Source: Pseudorhodoferax soli
Lineage (GTDB): Bacteria > Pseudomonadota > Gammaproteobacteria > Burkholderiales > Burkholderiaceae_C
Assembly: GCF_003337555.1 (NCBI RefSeq)
Contig: NZ_QPJK01000004.1
Location: forward strand, 285,320-349,319
DNA length: 64,000 nucleotides
Direction of reading: 5' to 3'
Shown: one piece after another, positions 18,479-27,882 of the stretch
How positions within the stretch are numbered: position 1 is the first letter of the stretch
Layout of the letters: each line of letters opens with the position of its first letter
Position numbers and translations under genes: made by a program
The notes under the pieces: generated by a model
What the model was told of the DNA's origin: nothing
Databases searched by the model: none
What the model saw: only the letters and a program-made list of their open reading frames with translations

Positions 18479-19363
18479 TTGGACACCCTCTCGAACCTGC
18501 GGACCTTCCTGGTGGTGGCCCGCACCGAGAGCTTCTCGGCCGCGGCGCGCGAACTCGGCATCGCGCCGTCCGTCGTAACCAAGCGCATCGGCCAGCTGGA
18601 GGCGCAGATCCAGGGCGCGCTGTTCGAACGCACGACACGGCGCGTGCGCCTGACGCCGGTGGGCCGCGGCTACCTGCCGGCGGTGCAGCGCGTGGTGACC
18701 GACGCGCAGGAGCTGTTCGCCCACCCGGTCGGCGACCAGCTGCAGGGCCAGCTGCGCATCAAGGCGCCGACCTCGGTGACGGTCTGCCTGGTCGGCCCGC
18801 TGCTCGAGCGATTCCAGCGCCTGTACCCGCTGCTGCACCTGGAGGTCGTGGCGCTGGACCGTGCCGTGAACCCGGCCGAAGAGGGCTTCGACCTGGCGTT
18901 GACCATGATGCCCGACGCCTACGCCGGCGTGGTGGAAGAGCCGCTGTGCCCCATGCCGCGCACGGCCTGCGCGGCGCCGCGCTACCTGCAGGAGCGTGGC
19001 ACGCCGCGCCACCCGAGCGAGCTCAAGGACCACGCCATCCTGAACTTCCTGCCGACGGGCAGCACCTGGAGCTTCGACAGCGCGGCGGGCCGCGTCAGCG
19101 TGAAGGTGCAGCCGCGCCTGAACACCAACGAAGCCCAGCTGCTGCTGTCGGCCGCGCTGGCAGGCAACGGCATCGCCATCCTGGGCGACTACCTGGCCCG
19201 GCCCGCGCTCGGCAACGGCACGCTGCTGCCGGTGCTGGCGGACTTTCCGCTGGACGCGTTCTGGCTCAAGGCCTTGCTGCCGGAGAACCGCGCCAACGTG
19301 CCCAAGGTGCAGGCGCTGGTGCGGCACCTCAAGACTGAATTGACGCAGCGCCAGGCGCCCTGA
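18479..19363 (+). CDS. LysR-family transcriptional regulator
   Basis: A 294-residue LysR regulator. The N-terminal winged helix (LSNLRTFLVVARTESFSAAARELGI, residues 5-30) is followed by the substrate-binding fold. The start is TTG, 12 bases after the Bug gene stop, and homologues start at exactly this residue (MDTLSNL). It is unusual that the regulator is codirectional and last in its operon rather than divergent. The 17-bp palindrome at 15999 is a candidate target. The effector is unknown. Confidence 0.85.
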   Translation: MDTLSNLRTFLVVARTESFSAAARELGIAPSVVTKRIGQLEAQIQGALFERTTRRVRLTPVGRGYLPAVQRVVTDAQELFAHPVGDQLQGQLRIKAPTSVTVCLVGPLLERFQRLYPLLHLEVVALDRAVNPAEEGFDLALTMMPDAYAGVVEEPLCPMPRTACAAPRYLQERGTPRHPSELKDHAILNFLPTGSTWSFDSAAGRVSVKVQPRLNTNEAQLLLSAALAGNGIAILGDYLARPALGNGTLLPVLADFPLDAFWLKALLPENRANVPKVQALVRHLKTELTQRQAP

Positions 19364-19390
19364 GCGGCTCGGCCCGCGGGAGCGGCGTGC

Positions 19391-20095
19391 TCAGCCCGGC
19401 ACCCGGCGGCGCAAGGCCGGCAGGTCCAGCACCGTGATGCCACCGTAGCCCACGGCGATCAAGCCGGACTCGGCCAGCCGGCGCAGCGCCGCATTGCAGC
19501 GCTGGCGCGACAGGCCCGACAGGTTGGCGATCTCCTCCTGCGAGACCGCCAGGTGCGGGTCGCTGCCCGGGTGCAGCCAGGGGTGGAACAGGCCGACCAG
19601 CGCGCGGGCCACCTGGCTGTCGGTGTCCAGCAGGTGGTGGGCCGCGAAGTTGCCCAGGAACCAGTGCATGCGCTCGTTGATCTGGCGCAGCAGGAAATGG
19701 TCGAAGGCGCGCTCGGTGGCGTGCAGCCACTGGAAGGTCTCCACCGGCATCAGCGCCACGCGGCTGGGCCGCAGCGCAATGATGTCGGCCGTGCGCGGCA
19801 CGGCACGCAGCAGCGTGCCCTCGCCGAACCAGCTGCCGCGCGACAGGCCGCCCAGCGTGACCGAGCGGCCGTCCTCCGCCGTCACGGCCCACTTGAGCAG
19901 GCCGTCGATGGCGCCGTACCAGTGCTGCGGCGCATCGCCCATGCGGCACAGCGCGGCGCCGGCGGCCACATCGACCTGCTGCATGTCGCTGCGCACGCGT
20001 GCGCGTGCGGCCGCGTCGAGCGCCGAGAACCAGGCCGAGCCGTCGAGCAGGCGGTCCAGCGTGAAGGCATCCTGGGGCGGGGTGGCGCGGCGCAT
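19391..20095 (-). CDS. Crp/Fnr-family transcriptional regulator
   Basis: A 234-residue regulator with an N-terminal cyclic-nucleotide-binding-like beta barrel (containing GRSVTLGGLSRGSWFGEGTLL) and a C-terminal winged helix (SQEEIANLSGLSRQRCNAALRRL, about residues 180-205). I see no cysteine cluster of the FNR type, so redox sensing by Fe-S is unlikely. The start MRRATPPQ is used; a start 6 codons upstream (MVAAPT) is also possible. It is divergent from the BKACE operon across 127 bases, so it probably controls it. It converges with the LysR gene, with 27 bases between stops. Confidence 0.85.
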   Translation of the reverse strand: MRRATPPQDAFTLDRLLDGSAWFSALDAAARARVRSDMQQVDVAAGAALCRMGDAPQHWYGAIDGLLKWAVTAEDGRSVTLGGLSRGSWFGEGTLLRAVPRTADIIALRPSRVALMPVETFQWLHATERAFDHFLLRQINERMHWFLGNFAAHHLLDTDSQVARALVGLFHPWLHPGSDPHLAVSQEEIANLSGLSRQRCNAALRRLAESGLIAVGYGGITVLDLPALRRRVPG

Positions 20096-20222
20096 GGTGG
20101 GGGCCGCCACCATAGCAGCCACCGCCGCGCACCGCGAAAACCCTGAGGCCGAATGTCGTCGCGATGACTGAATGCACGCGGCCCGCGGCCGAACATGCCG
20201 CATCCCCACGCACGGAGACAGC

Positions 20223-21149
20223 ATGTCCAGACGCAAGGTCATCGTGACCATCGCCCCCACCGGCGGCATGGCCCACAAGTCGCAGAACCCGCACCTGCCC
20301 ACCCAGCCCCGGGAGATCGCCGAGGACGTGGTGCGCTGCTGGAACGCGGGCGCCAGCGTGGTCGCGCTGCACGCGCGCCGGCCCGACGATGGCGCCACCT
20401 GCGACCCGGCCGTCTACCGCGACATGAACCAGCGCATCCGCGCGGCCGGCTGCGACATCGTGCTCAACAACTCCACGGGCGGCGGTGTGCACGGCGACAT
20501 GGTGCGCCCGCTCGCCGGCGACCGCTGGGAGATCGCCTGGGAAGAGCGCATCAAGGGCATGGACGCCGGCGCCGAGATGTGCACGCTGGACGCCACCACG
20601 CTGAACCTCTCCTTCGAAGGCAGGGAGATCCTCATGGACACGCCGCTGTCCAAGGGCCGGGAGCTGGCGGCCGGCATGCAGGCGCGCGGCATCAAGCCCG
20701 AGTGGGAGGTGTTCAGCCCCACCCACATCCTGCAGGACGTGACGACGCTGATCGGCGAAGGCCATGACGACGGGCCGCACTTCATCAACCTGGTCATGAA
20801 CGTGCACCGCAACTTCCAGAACGCCATGCCCTACTCGCCGCGCTTCCTGCAGCAGATGGTGGACACGCTGCCGAAAGACAGCATCTTCTGCGTGAGCGGC
20901 ATCGGCCCTGCGCAGCTGGAGGCCAACGTGGCCGCGCTGCTGCTGGGCGGCCATGCGCGCGTGGGCCTGGAGGACAACCTGTACTTCCGCCAGGGCGAAC
21001 CGGCCACCAACGTGCAGCTGACCGAGCGCATCGTGCGCATCATCCGCGAGCTCGACATGGAACCGGCCACGCCTGCCGAGGCACGCCAGATCATGGGCCT
21101 GCCGCGCACCGGCGGGCCGCGTCCCGCCTTCGCCCCGAACCACCAGTGA
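20223..21149 (+). CDS. BKACE family 3-keto acid cleavage enzyme (DUF849)
   Basis: A 308-residue TIM-barrel enzyme of the BKACE family, which condenses a beta-keto acid with acetyl-CoA to give acetoacetate and a new acyl-CoA, using zinc. The N-terminus KVIVTIAPTGGMAHKSQNPHLPTQPREIA, the metal-site motif VALHARRPDDGA (first of the two usual histidine regions) and the C-terminal GGHARVGLEDNLYF are diagnostic. The ATG chosen is 18 codons into the open frame. It leads an operon with a solute receptor, a hydroxyacyl-CoA dehydrogenase and a CoA ligase. The keto-acid substrate is not known. Confidence 0.88.
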   Translation: MSRRKVIVTIAPTGGMAHKSQNPHLPTQPREIAEDVVRCWNAGASVVALHARRPDDGATCDPAVYRDMNQRIRAAGCDIVLNNSTGGGVHGDMVRPLAGDRWEIAWEERIKGMDAGAEMCTLDATTLNLSFEGREILMDTPLSKGRELAAGMQARGIKPEWEVFSPTHILQDVTTLIGEGHDDGPHFINLVMNVHRNFQNAMPYSPRFLQQMVDTLPKDSIFCVSGIGPAQLEANVAALLLGGHARVGLEDNLYFRQGEPATNVQLTERIVRIIRELDMEPATPAEARQIMGLPRTGGPRPAFAPNHQ

Positions 21150-21163
21150 CAGGAGACATGCCC

Positions 21164-22372
21164 ATGGCCCCCCAACGAACCCTGCTCGCGCTGTGCGCCG
21201 GCCTGGCCTGCGCGGCCGGCGCGCAGGCGCAGATCTCCGACGACGCGGTCCGCATCGGCTTCGTCAGCGACATGTCCGGCCTGTACCGCGACTACGACGG
21301 CCCGGCCGGTGCCGAGGCCGTGCGCATGGCGATCGCCGACATGGGCGGCATGGTCAACGGCAGGAAGATCGAACTGCTGACCGTGGACCACCAGAACAAG
21401 GCCGACATCGCGGCCGCCAAGGCGCGCGAGTGGTTCGACGTGAACAAGCTGGACATGCTGATCGGCGGCGTGGGCTCGGGTGCGGCGATCGCCATGGCCG
21501 GCGTGGCGGCCGAGAAGAAGCGGCCCTACTTCGTCGTCGGCGCGGGCGCCTCTGGCCTGACCAACGAGCACTGCTCGCCCTACACCGTGCACTACGCGTA
21601 CGACACCGTGGCCATGGCGCGCGGCACGGCCAACGCCGTCGCCCGATCGGGTGGCAAGAGCTGGTTCTTCGTGACGGCCGACTACGCCTTCGGCACCGCG
21701 CTGCAGGCCGACGCGAGCAAGACGCTGCAGGCCAACGGCGGCACGGTGGCCGGCTCGGTCAAGCACCCGCTGGGCGCGAACGACTTCTCCTCCTTCATGC
21801 TGCAGGCGCAGGCCTCCAAGGCCCAGGTGCTGGCGCTGGCCAACGCCGGCAGCGACACCGTCAACGCGATCAAGTCGGCCGCCGAGTTCGGCATCGGCAA
21901 GAACATGCAGCTGGCGGGCATGATCATCACCATCAACGACGTGCACGCGCTGGGCCTGAAGACCGCGCAAGGCATGTTCCTGACCGACAGCTGGTACTGG
22001 AACCAGTCGCCCGAGGCGCGCGCCTGGGCACGCCGCTTCTTCGACAAGCACAAGCGCATGCCGACCTCGTTCCATGCAGGCGACTACTCGGCCGCGCTGC
22101 AGTACCTCAAGGCCGTGCAGGCGGCGGGCACCGACGACGGCGACAAGGTCATGGCCCAGCTGCGCAAGACCCGGGTGAACGACATGTTCATGCAGAACGG
22201 CTGGCTGCGCGAGGACGGGCTCATGGTGCACGACATGCGGCTGGTGCAGGTCAAGACGCCGGCCGAATCGCAGGAGCCCTGGGACTACTACAAGGTCGTG
22301 CAGACCATCGCGGGCGAAGCCGCGTGGACCACCCGGGCCGAATCGCGCTGCGCGCGCTGGAAGGCGCTGTGA
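21164..22372 (+). CDS. ABC-type branched-chain-amino-acid-like substrate-binding protein
   Basis: A 402-residue periplasmic binding protein (type 1 fold). A signal peptide with AGAQAQ/ISDD cleavage near residue 23 precedes VRIGFVSDMSGLYRDYDGP. I chose the ATG at 21164, which is 8 bases after AGGAG; ATG 21158 and GTG 21146 are alternatives. No permease or ATPase genes accompany it, so it must share a transporter elsewhere or sense a ligand. It is only 14 bases downstream of the BKACE stop and so belongs to that operon. Confidence 0.88.
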   Translation: MAPQRTLLALCAGLACAAGAQAQISDDAVRIGFVSDMSGLYRDYDGPAGAEAVRMAIADMGGMVNGRKIELLTVDHQNKADIAAAKAREWFDVNKLDMLIGGVGSGAAIAMAGVAAEKKRPYFVVGAGASGLTNEHCSPYTVHYAYDTVAMARGTANAVARSGGKSWFFVTADYAFGTALQADASKTLQANGGTVAGSVKHPLGANDFSSFMLQAQASKAQVLALANAGSDTVNAIKSAAEFGIGKNMQLAGMIITINDVHALGLKTAQGMFLTDSWYWNQSPEARAWARRFFDKHKRMPTSFHAGDYSAALQYLKAVQAAGTDDGDKVMAQLRKTRVNDMFMQNGWLREDGLMVHDMRLVQVKTPAESQEPWDYYKVVQTIAGEAAWTTRAESRCARWKAL

Positions 22373-22431
22373 GCGCCGCCCGGCCGCCCGAAGGCGCTCG
22401 CACTGCAGCGCGTCAGCCCGGAGGTACTTCT

Positions 22432-23370
22432 GTGCCCCCCGTTCGCCGGGTCGCCGTCGTCGGCACGGGCGTGATCGGCGCGAGCTGGGCCGCCTGCTTC
22501 CTCGCGCGCGGGCTGGACGTGGCCGCCACCGACCCGGCCGAAGGTGCCGAGCAGCGCCTGCGCGCAGCCGTGGCACGCCATTGGCCGGCCCTGGAGGCCA
22601 TGGGCCTGGCCGAAGGCGCCGCGCCCGAGCGGCTGCGCTTCCATGCGCGGCTCGAAGACGCCGTGGCCGGGGCCGATGTCGTGCAAGAGAACGGCCCCGA
22701 GCGCGTGGACCTCAAGACCGCCCTCTACGCCCGCATGGACGCCGCGGCGCCGGCCGACGCACTGCTGGCGTCCAGCTCCTCGGGGCTGGCCGTCAGCGCC
22801 ATGCAGGCGGCCTGCGCGCACCCGGAGCGCGTGGTGCTGGGCCACCCGTTCAACCCGCCGCACCTGATCCCGCTGGTGGAGGTCGGTGGCGGCAAGCAGA
22901 CGGCGCCCGAGTCCATCGCGCGGGCCATGGACTTCTACCGCGCCATCGGCAAGAAGCCGATCCAGGTGCGGCGCGAGATCCAGGGGCACATCGCCAACCG
23001 GCTGCAGGCCGCGCTGTGGCGCGAGGCCTTCCACCTCGTCGACCAGGGCGTGGCCAGCGTGGCCGACATCGACACCGCCATCGCGCACGGCCCCGGCCTG
23101 CGCTGGGCCTTGCTGGGGCCGTTCCTGAACCTGCACCTCTCGGGCGGCGAAGGCGGCATGGCGCATCTGCTGGCGCACCTGGGCGGCCCCATCGACAGCT
23201 GGTGGCAGGACCTGGGCGCGCCCACCCTGCATGCCGAACTGCAGGCCAAGGTGGTGGCCGGCGTGGATGCCGCACTGGCCGGCCGCAGCGCGGCCGAGCT
23301 GCAGCGCGCACGCGACCAGCTGCTGCTGGGCCTCATGGCGGCCAAGGCCGACCACCCGCAGCTGGACTGA
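22432..23370 (+). CDS. 3-hydroxyacyl-CoA dehydrogenase family protein (carnitine-dehydrogenase-like)
   Basis: A 312-residue NAD-dependent dehydrogenase with an N-terminal Rossmann motif VAVVGTGVIGASWAACF, the conserved HPFNPPHLIPLVEVGGG (catalytic histidine) and a C-terminal helical domain with GPGLRWALLGPF. Sequence style is that of L-carnitine dehydrogenase and lambda-crystallin-like hydroxy-acid dehydrogenases. The start is GTG at 22432, with GGAGG 7 bases upstream. Paired with BKACE, it would oxidise a 3-hydroxy acid to the 3-keto acid that BKACE cleaves. That coupling is inference. Confidence 0.85.
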   Translation: MPPVRRVAVVGTGVIGASWAACFLARGLDVAATDPAEGAEQRLRAAVARHWPALEAMGLAEGAAPERLRFHARLEDAVAGADVVQENGPERVDLKTALYARMDAAAPADALLASSSSGLAVSAMQAACAHPERVVLGHPFNPPHLIPLVEVGGGKQTAPESIARAMDFYRAIGKKPIQVRREIQGHIANRLQAALWREAFHLVDQGVASVADIDTAIAHGPGLRWALLGPFLNLHLSGGEGGMAHLLAHLGGPIDSWWQDLGAPTLHAELQAKVVAGVDAALAGRSAAELQRARDQLLLGLMAAKADHPQLD

Positions 23371-23372
23371 GC

Positions 23373-25184
23373 ATGGCGCCCATCGACTTCCTGAGCGACC
23401 CCGACCAGGTCGCCCCACCCGCCGCGCTGCGCACCGAACTCGGCGACGGCTCCTTCGTGCTGCGCTCGCCCGAGGCGCTGCAGCCCCATGCGCGCTGCGT
23501 CGGCGAATGGCTGGAGCATTGGGCCCAGGCGACACCGCAGGCCCTGGCGCTGGCCGAGCGCACGGCCGACGGCCAGGCCTGGCGCCGGCTGGACTATGCG
23601 GCCTTGCGCCAGGCCGTGGGCGCGGTCGGCCAGGCGCTGCTGGATCTGCGGCTGCCGGCGGGGCGCCCGGTGGTCATCCTCTCGGACAACGCGCTGGACC
23701 ACGCCGTGCTGATGCTGTCCGCCATGCAGGTGGGCCGGCCGGTGTGCTCGCTGTCCAGCGCCTACGCGCGCCAGGCCAGCGACTTCACGCGCTTGCGGGA
23801 GATGCTCGCGCTGCTGCAACCGGCCCTGGTCTACGCGGCCGATGCGCATGCCTACGGGCCGGCCATGGCGGCCTGCGACCTGGGCGTGCCCTGCGTCTTC
23901 AGCGCGCACGCGCAGGACTGGCCCGGTGCGCTGGCCTTCGATGCGCTCTTGGCCACGCGCGAGACGCCGGCCGTGCGCCAGGCCTTCGACACCATCACCC
24001 CGGACGACCATGCCAAGTACCTGCTGACCTCCGGCTCCACGGGCCGGCCCAAGGCGGTCATCAACACGCACCGCATGCTGTGCGCCAACCAGCAGCAGAT
24101 GGCGCAGACCTGGCGCTTCCTGGCGCAGGAGAAGCCCGTGCTGGTGGACTGGCTGCCCTGGAGCCACACCTTCGGCGGCAACCACAACCTGCACATGGTG
24201 CTGGCGCACGGCGGCACGCTGTACATCGACGAAGGCCGGCCCGCGCCGGGGCTGGTCGAGAAGACCGCGCGCAACCTGCGCGAGGTGCGGCCCACGCTGT
24301 GGTTCAACGTGCCGCGCGGCTTCGACATGCTGCTGCCCCTCATGGAGGCCGACGACGCACTGGCCGCGGACATCCTTTTGCGCCTGCGCCTGGCCTTCTA
24401 CGCGGCGGCCGCGCTGGCGCCCTCCACCTGGCAGCGCCTGCAGGCCGTGGCCGAGCGCGTGCGCCCGGGCCGGCCGCTGTGGCTCACCACGTCGTGGGGC
24501 TGCACCGAGACCGCGCCGGCCATCACCACGGCGCATTGGCAGCAGGACGGCGCGGGCTGCATCGGCAACCCGCTGCCCGGCATGGCGGTGCGCTTCGTGC
24601 CGAGCGGCGACAAGCTGGAGATGCGCATCCGCGGCATCTCCGTGTTCCCGGGCTACCTGCGCGCCCCGCAAGAGACGGCCGCGGCCTTCGACGAGCAGGG
24701 CTACTACCGCATCGGCGACGCAGGCCGGCTGCTCGACCCGGGGCATCCCGGGCGCGGCATCGTGTTCGATGGCCGCGTGGCCGAGGACTTCAAGCTGTCC
24801 AGCGGCACCTGGGTCTCGGTCGGCACGCTGCGTGTGGAGCTGGTGTCGCGGCTTGCGCCGCTGGTGCAGGACATCGTCGTCGCGGGCCACGACCGCGCCG
24901 AGATCGGTCTGCTGGTCTTCGCCTCGGCGGCCGGCCTGCAGCAACCGCAGGCGTTGCAGGCCGCGCTGCGCCGCCTGATGCAGGAGCAGGCCGCTGCGGG
25001 CGCCGGCTCGGCACGCAGCCCGCGCCGCGCGCTGGTGCTGGGCACCCCGCCTGCACTGGAGGCCGGCGAGATCACGGACAAGGGCTACATCAACCAGCGC
25101 GCGGTGCTGCAGCGGCGCAGCGCCGAGGTCGAGCGGCTGTATGCGGCGGCGGCGAGCGCGGGGCCACTGGTGCTGGCGGACTGA
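23373..25184 (+). CDS. Feruloyl-CoA-synthase-like AMP-dependent CoA ligase
   Basis: A 603-residue ANL-superfamily ligase with the AMP-binding loop LLTSGSTGRPKAVINTH, the family-typical WLPWSHTFGGNHNLHMVL and adenylate motif TTSWGCTETAPA. The C-terminus GEITDKGYINQRAVLQRR resembles feruloyl-CoA synthase rather than fatty-acid ligases. It starts 2 bases after the dehydrogenase stop. It would activate a carboxylic acid to its CoA ester; the acid is unknown. An aryl-propenoic acid is one possibility given the tannase/feruloyl-esterase remnant nearby, but that is weak evidence. Confidence 0.82.
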   Translation: MAPIDFLSDPDQVAPPAALRTELGDGSFVLRSPEALQPHARCVGEWLEHWAQATPQALALAERTADGQAWRRLDYAALRQAVGAVGQALLDLRLPAGRPVVILSDNALDHAVLMLSAMQVGRPVCSLSSAYARQASDFTRLREMLALLQPALVYAADAHAYGPAMAACDLGVPCVFSAHAQDWPGALAFDALLATRETPAVRQAFDTITPDDHAKYLLTSGSTGRPKAVINTHRMLCANQQQMAQTWRFLAQEKPVLVDWLPWSHTFGGNHNLHMVLAHGGTLYIDEGRPAPGLVEKTARNLREVRPTLWFNVPRGFDMLLPLMEADDALAADILLRLRLAFYAAAALAPSTWQRLQAVAERVRPGRPLWLTTSWGCTETAPAITTAHWQQDGAGCIGNPLPGMAVRFVPSGDKLEMRIRGISVFPGYLRAPQETAAAFDEQGYYRIGDAGRLLDPGHPGRGIVFDGRVAEDFKLSSGTWVSVGTLRVELVSRLAPLVQDIVVAGHDRAEIGLLVFASAAGLQQPQALQAALRRLMQEQAAAGAGSARSPRRALVLGTPPALEAGEITDKGYINQRAVLQRRSAEVERLYAAAASAGPLVLAD

Positions 25185-25199
25185 TCGCCCGGTGCGTGC

Positions 25200-25247
25200 G
25201 AGGCCGCGGTCGGCGGCGCGTCGGATGCGTGCGCCGGCCCCGGCCTC
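25200..25247. terminator. GC-rich hairpin between convergent genes
   Basis: GAGGCCG at 25200-25206 pairs with CGGCCTC at 25241-25247, with further inner pairing (GGCGC with GCGCC) and some mismatches. It lies exactly between the ligase stop and the tolC stop, which converge. There is no T-run, so it is a possible bidirectional terminator only. Confidence 0.4.
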
Positions 25248-26568
25248 AGCGCCCGCCGCTTTCCAGCACCCCGAACCATTCGGCCAGGTCACCGGCCAGG
25301 CGGCGCAGCCGCAGGTGGGCCTCGGCCTGCTGCCAGGCGTTGTCGATGTCGCGCTGCTGCACGCCGAAGCGCCGGTCGTACTGGTCGATCAGCTGCATCA
25401 GGCTGCGCCGCCCGGCGTCGAACTGCAGTTCGCTGGCGCGCACCACCAGCTCCCAGCGCTGGCGCTGCTGCGCCAGCTGCGGTGCGGCGCTGGCGGTCTG
25501 GCGTGCCTGCTCACGCGCAGCACCAGCGTCGGCCTGCACCTCGTCCCGCACGCGCTGCAGCTCGGCCTCGGCCAGCTCGGCGCGGGCGCGCAACTCGTCC
25601 TGGCGTGCGCGTGGCGCGCCGCCCAGCGGCACCTCCCAGGTCACGCCGACGGACCAGCCATGGCGCTGCGCGGTGGTGGGTTGCGGATCGGTCCGGTCGT
25701 ACAGGCTGCGGCGCAGGTCCAGGTCCAGCCGCGGCAGGTACTCCGGTGCGATGCCGGCCATGCGGCGCCGTGCGCCGGCCACGCGCGCGGCAGCGGCCAG
25801 CCACTGCCCGTTCTGCCGCTCCGCCTGCCCGGCCCACGCTTGCAAATCCAGGCCGGCATCGATGGGCGGCAGTGGCGCGTCGGCCACCCGCGGCGCAGCG
25901 CCCTGGGCCAGCCCCAGCAGGACGGACAGCCGGGCCTGGGCCGCACGCCGCTCGGCCTCGATGCCCTGCAGCGCGAGCTGCGCGTCGATGCGCGAGGCAT
26001 CGGCCAGCTGGGCATCGGCATCCGAGGTCTTGCCCAGCGCGGCCTGGCTGGCCACGCGCGCGGCCAGCCGCTCGACCTCGCGCAGGCGCTCGCGGGCCAG
26101 CCCGGCCAGGTGCTGCTGGCGCAGCAGCGTGTAGTAGGCGGCAGCGATGCGTTCGCAGGCTTCGTCCAGCGCCTGCAGCAGATCGGCCTCGGCGGCGATC
26201 GCATCGAAGCCCTGGGCCGCGATCTGGCGCTGGTCCTCCAGGCCGTTGAACAGGTTCCAGCGCACGAAGGCTTCACCGCGGCGCGTGGTGCGCTCCAGCA
26301 CGAACGGCGGATCGCGGTCGGAACTGCGGCCATGGGTCAGGCGCACGCCTGCGCTGGGCCACAGCCGGCCATCGGCCTGGCGCTGCTGCGCCCGCACGGC
26401 CTGCGCATTGGCACGGGCGCCGGCCACACGCGCATCGCGCGCCAGGGCCTGGTCCAGCGCCCGGGGCAGCGTCCAGGCCGCCTCCGCCTGCACCTCCGCC
26501 TGCGCCATGGCGGTGCCGGCCAGCCAGGCCAGGCACAGCGCCGCCGCCACGAGAACACGCCTGGCCAT
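25246..26568 (-). CDS. TolC-family outer membrane channel of a type I secretion system
   Basis: A 440-residue outer-membrane efflux protein. The N-terminal signal peptide ends near GTAMAQA. Two long helical, alanine- and glutamine-rich halves follow, as expected for the TolC trans-periplasmic barrel, and internal duplication is visible (ALDQALARDARVAGARANAQ and the later repeat half). The ATG overlaps the upstream HlyD stop by one base (TGATG). With the HlyD and ABC genes it completes a secretion conduit for the repeat protein encoded at 30107. Confidence 0.88.
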   Translation of the reverse strand: MARRVLVAAALCLAWLAGTAMAQAEVQAEAAWTLPRALDQALARDARVAGARANAQAVRAQQRQADGRLWPSAGVRLTHGRSSDRDPPFVLERTTRRGEAFVRWNLFNGLEDQRQIAAQGFDAIAAEADLLQALDEACERIAAAYYTLLRQQHLAGLARERLREVERLAARVASQAALGKTSDADAQLADASRIDAQLALQGIEAERRAAQARLSVLLGLAQGAAPRVADAPLPPIDAGLDLQAWAGQAERQNGQWLAAAARVAGARRRMAGIAPEYLPRLDLDLRRSLYDRTDPQPTTAQRHGWSVGVTWEVPLGGAPRARQDELRARAELAEAELQRVRDEVQADAGAAREQARQTASAAPQLAQQRQRWELVVRASELQFDAGRRSLMQLIDQYDRRFGVQQRDIDNAWQQAEAHLRLRRLAGDLAEWFGVLESGGR

Positions 26569-27875
26569 CAGCGCTCCTGCAGGGCGGTGCCCAGGGTCTT
26601 GAACACCGGCTTGAGCAGGTACTGCAGCACGGTGCGCTGGCCCGTGAGGATGCTGGCATCCACCGACATGCCGGGCAGCAAGGCCAGCCGCTTGCCGTCG
26701 TGCTCCAGGTGGCTGTGCGCGGCCATGAGCTCGACCTCGAAATAGGGCTGCTTGTCGGTGTCCAGCAGCACGTCGGCCCCCACCCGCTGGACGGTGGCGT
26801 CCAGCGTGCCGTAGATCGACGCGTCGAAGGCCGCCACGCGCACCCGCGCCTGCTGCTGCGCGTGCAGGAAGCCGATGTCCGCCGGACCGACCCGGGCGCT
26901 GATGCGCAGCGCGTCGTCGTGCGGCACGATCTCCAGGATGGGCGCGCCGGCGCCGGCCACGCCGCCCTGGGTGGCGATGAGCACGCGGTTGACGACGCCA
27001 TCCATGGGCGAGAGCAACTCGCGCCGCTGCAGCCGGTCTTCCCGCCCCTGGACCTGCGGCGACAGGGTGCCGAGCTTGCCCTCGATCTCGGTGCGCTGCT
27101 GGCCCCACTGCGTGCGTGCGCGGGCCGTGAGCCCGGCGCCCTGGGCCCGTGCCTCGGCCAGCGCGGCCTGCAGCCGCGCCAGCGATTCGCGCAGCGCGGA
27201 CAGCTCGCCCTTCTGGGCCAGCCAGCGCTGCTGGGCCGCCAGGAAGTCGGCGCGTGCGCCGGCACCGGCCTGCAGCAGGCGCTCCTCGATCTGCAGCGAT
27301 TCGCGCGCCGAGGCCTCGGAGGCCTGCAGGCTGGCGATGCGGCCATGCGCCTCCTGCAGCTCGGCTGCGCGCGCGCGCACGGTTTCGGCGGTGGCGGCCT
27401 GGCCGGCCTGGTGTTCTCGCCAGGCCTCTTGCCACAGGCGCCGCTCCTCGCGCACGAGCGGCGCCGCCGCCGGCTCCAGGCCCGAGAAGTCGGGTGTGCG
27501 GCCGGCCAGCAGCGCATCGACGCGGATGCGCGCGGCCTGCAAGGCCATGCGCGTCTGCAGGCTTTCGCCGAGGTCGGCCGCGTACTGGGCCCGGTCCAGC
27601 TGGGCCAGAGGCTGGCCGCGCAGCACCTGGTCGCCGGCCTTGACCAGCAGGCGGTGCACGATGCCGCCTTCCAGGCTGGCCACTTCCTGCACGCGGCTGG
27701 GTGCGACGACGCTGCCGCGGGCGTTGACGGCCACGTCGATCCGGGCCAGCGCCATCCAGGCCAGCGCGACGACGCAGGACAAGGCCAGGGCGGCCACCAG
27801 CGCCAGGGCCAGGCGGCGCGGCGTGGTGTCCAGGTCGGCGGGGCCGGCGAACGTGTGGTGGGTATCGCTTGCCAT
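26568..27875 (-). CDS. HlyD-family type I secretion membrane fusion protein
   Basis: A 435-residue periplasmic adaptor. A short cytoplasmic N-terminus is followed by one membrane anchor at about residues 23-47 (LALALVAALALSCVVALAWM). Next comes the lipoyl-like half-motif VVAPSRVQEVASLEGGIVHRLLV, a long coiled-coil (about residues 80-280) and the second lipoyl half with LLSPMDGVVNRVLI. The family pattern matches LapC/PrtE-type adaptors. It lies 7 bases after the ABC transporter gene. Confidence 0.92.
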   Translation of the reverse strand: MASDTHHTFAGPADLDTTPRRLALALVAALALSCVVALAWMALARIDVAVNARGSVVAPSRVQEVASLEGGIVHRLLVKAGDQVLRGQPLAQLDRAQYAADLGESLQTRMALQAARIRVDALLAGRTPDFSGLEPAAAPLVREERRLWQEAWREHQAGQAATAETVRARAAELQEAHGRIASLQASEASARESLQIEERLLQAGAGARADFLAAQQRWLAQKGELSALRESLARLQAALAEARAQGAGLTARARTQWGQQRTEIEGKLGTLSPQVQGREDRLQRRELLSPMDGVVNRVLIATQGGVAGAGAPILEIVPHDDALRISARVGPADIGFLHAQQQARVRVAAFDASIYGTLDATVQRVGADVLLDTDKQPYFEVELMAAHSHLEHDGKRLALLPGMSVDASILTGQRTVLQYLLKPVFKTLGTALQER

Positions 27876-27882
27876 GGCGGGC

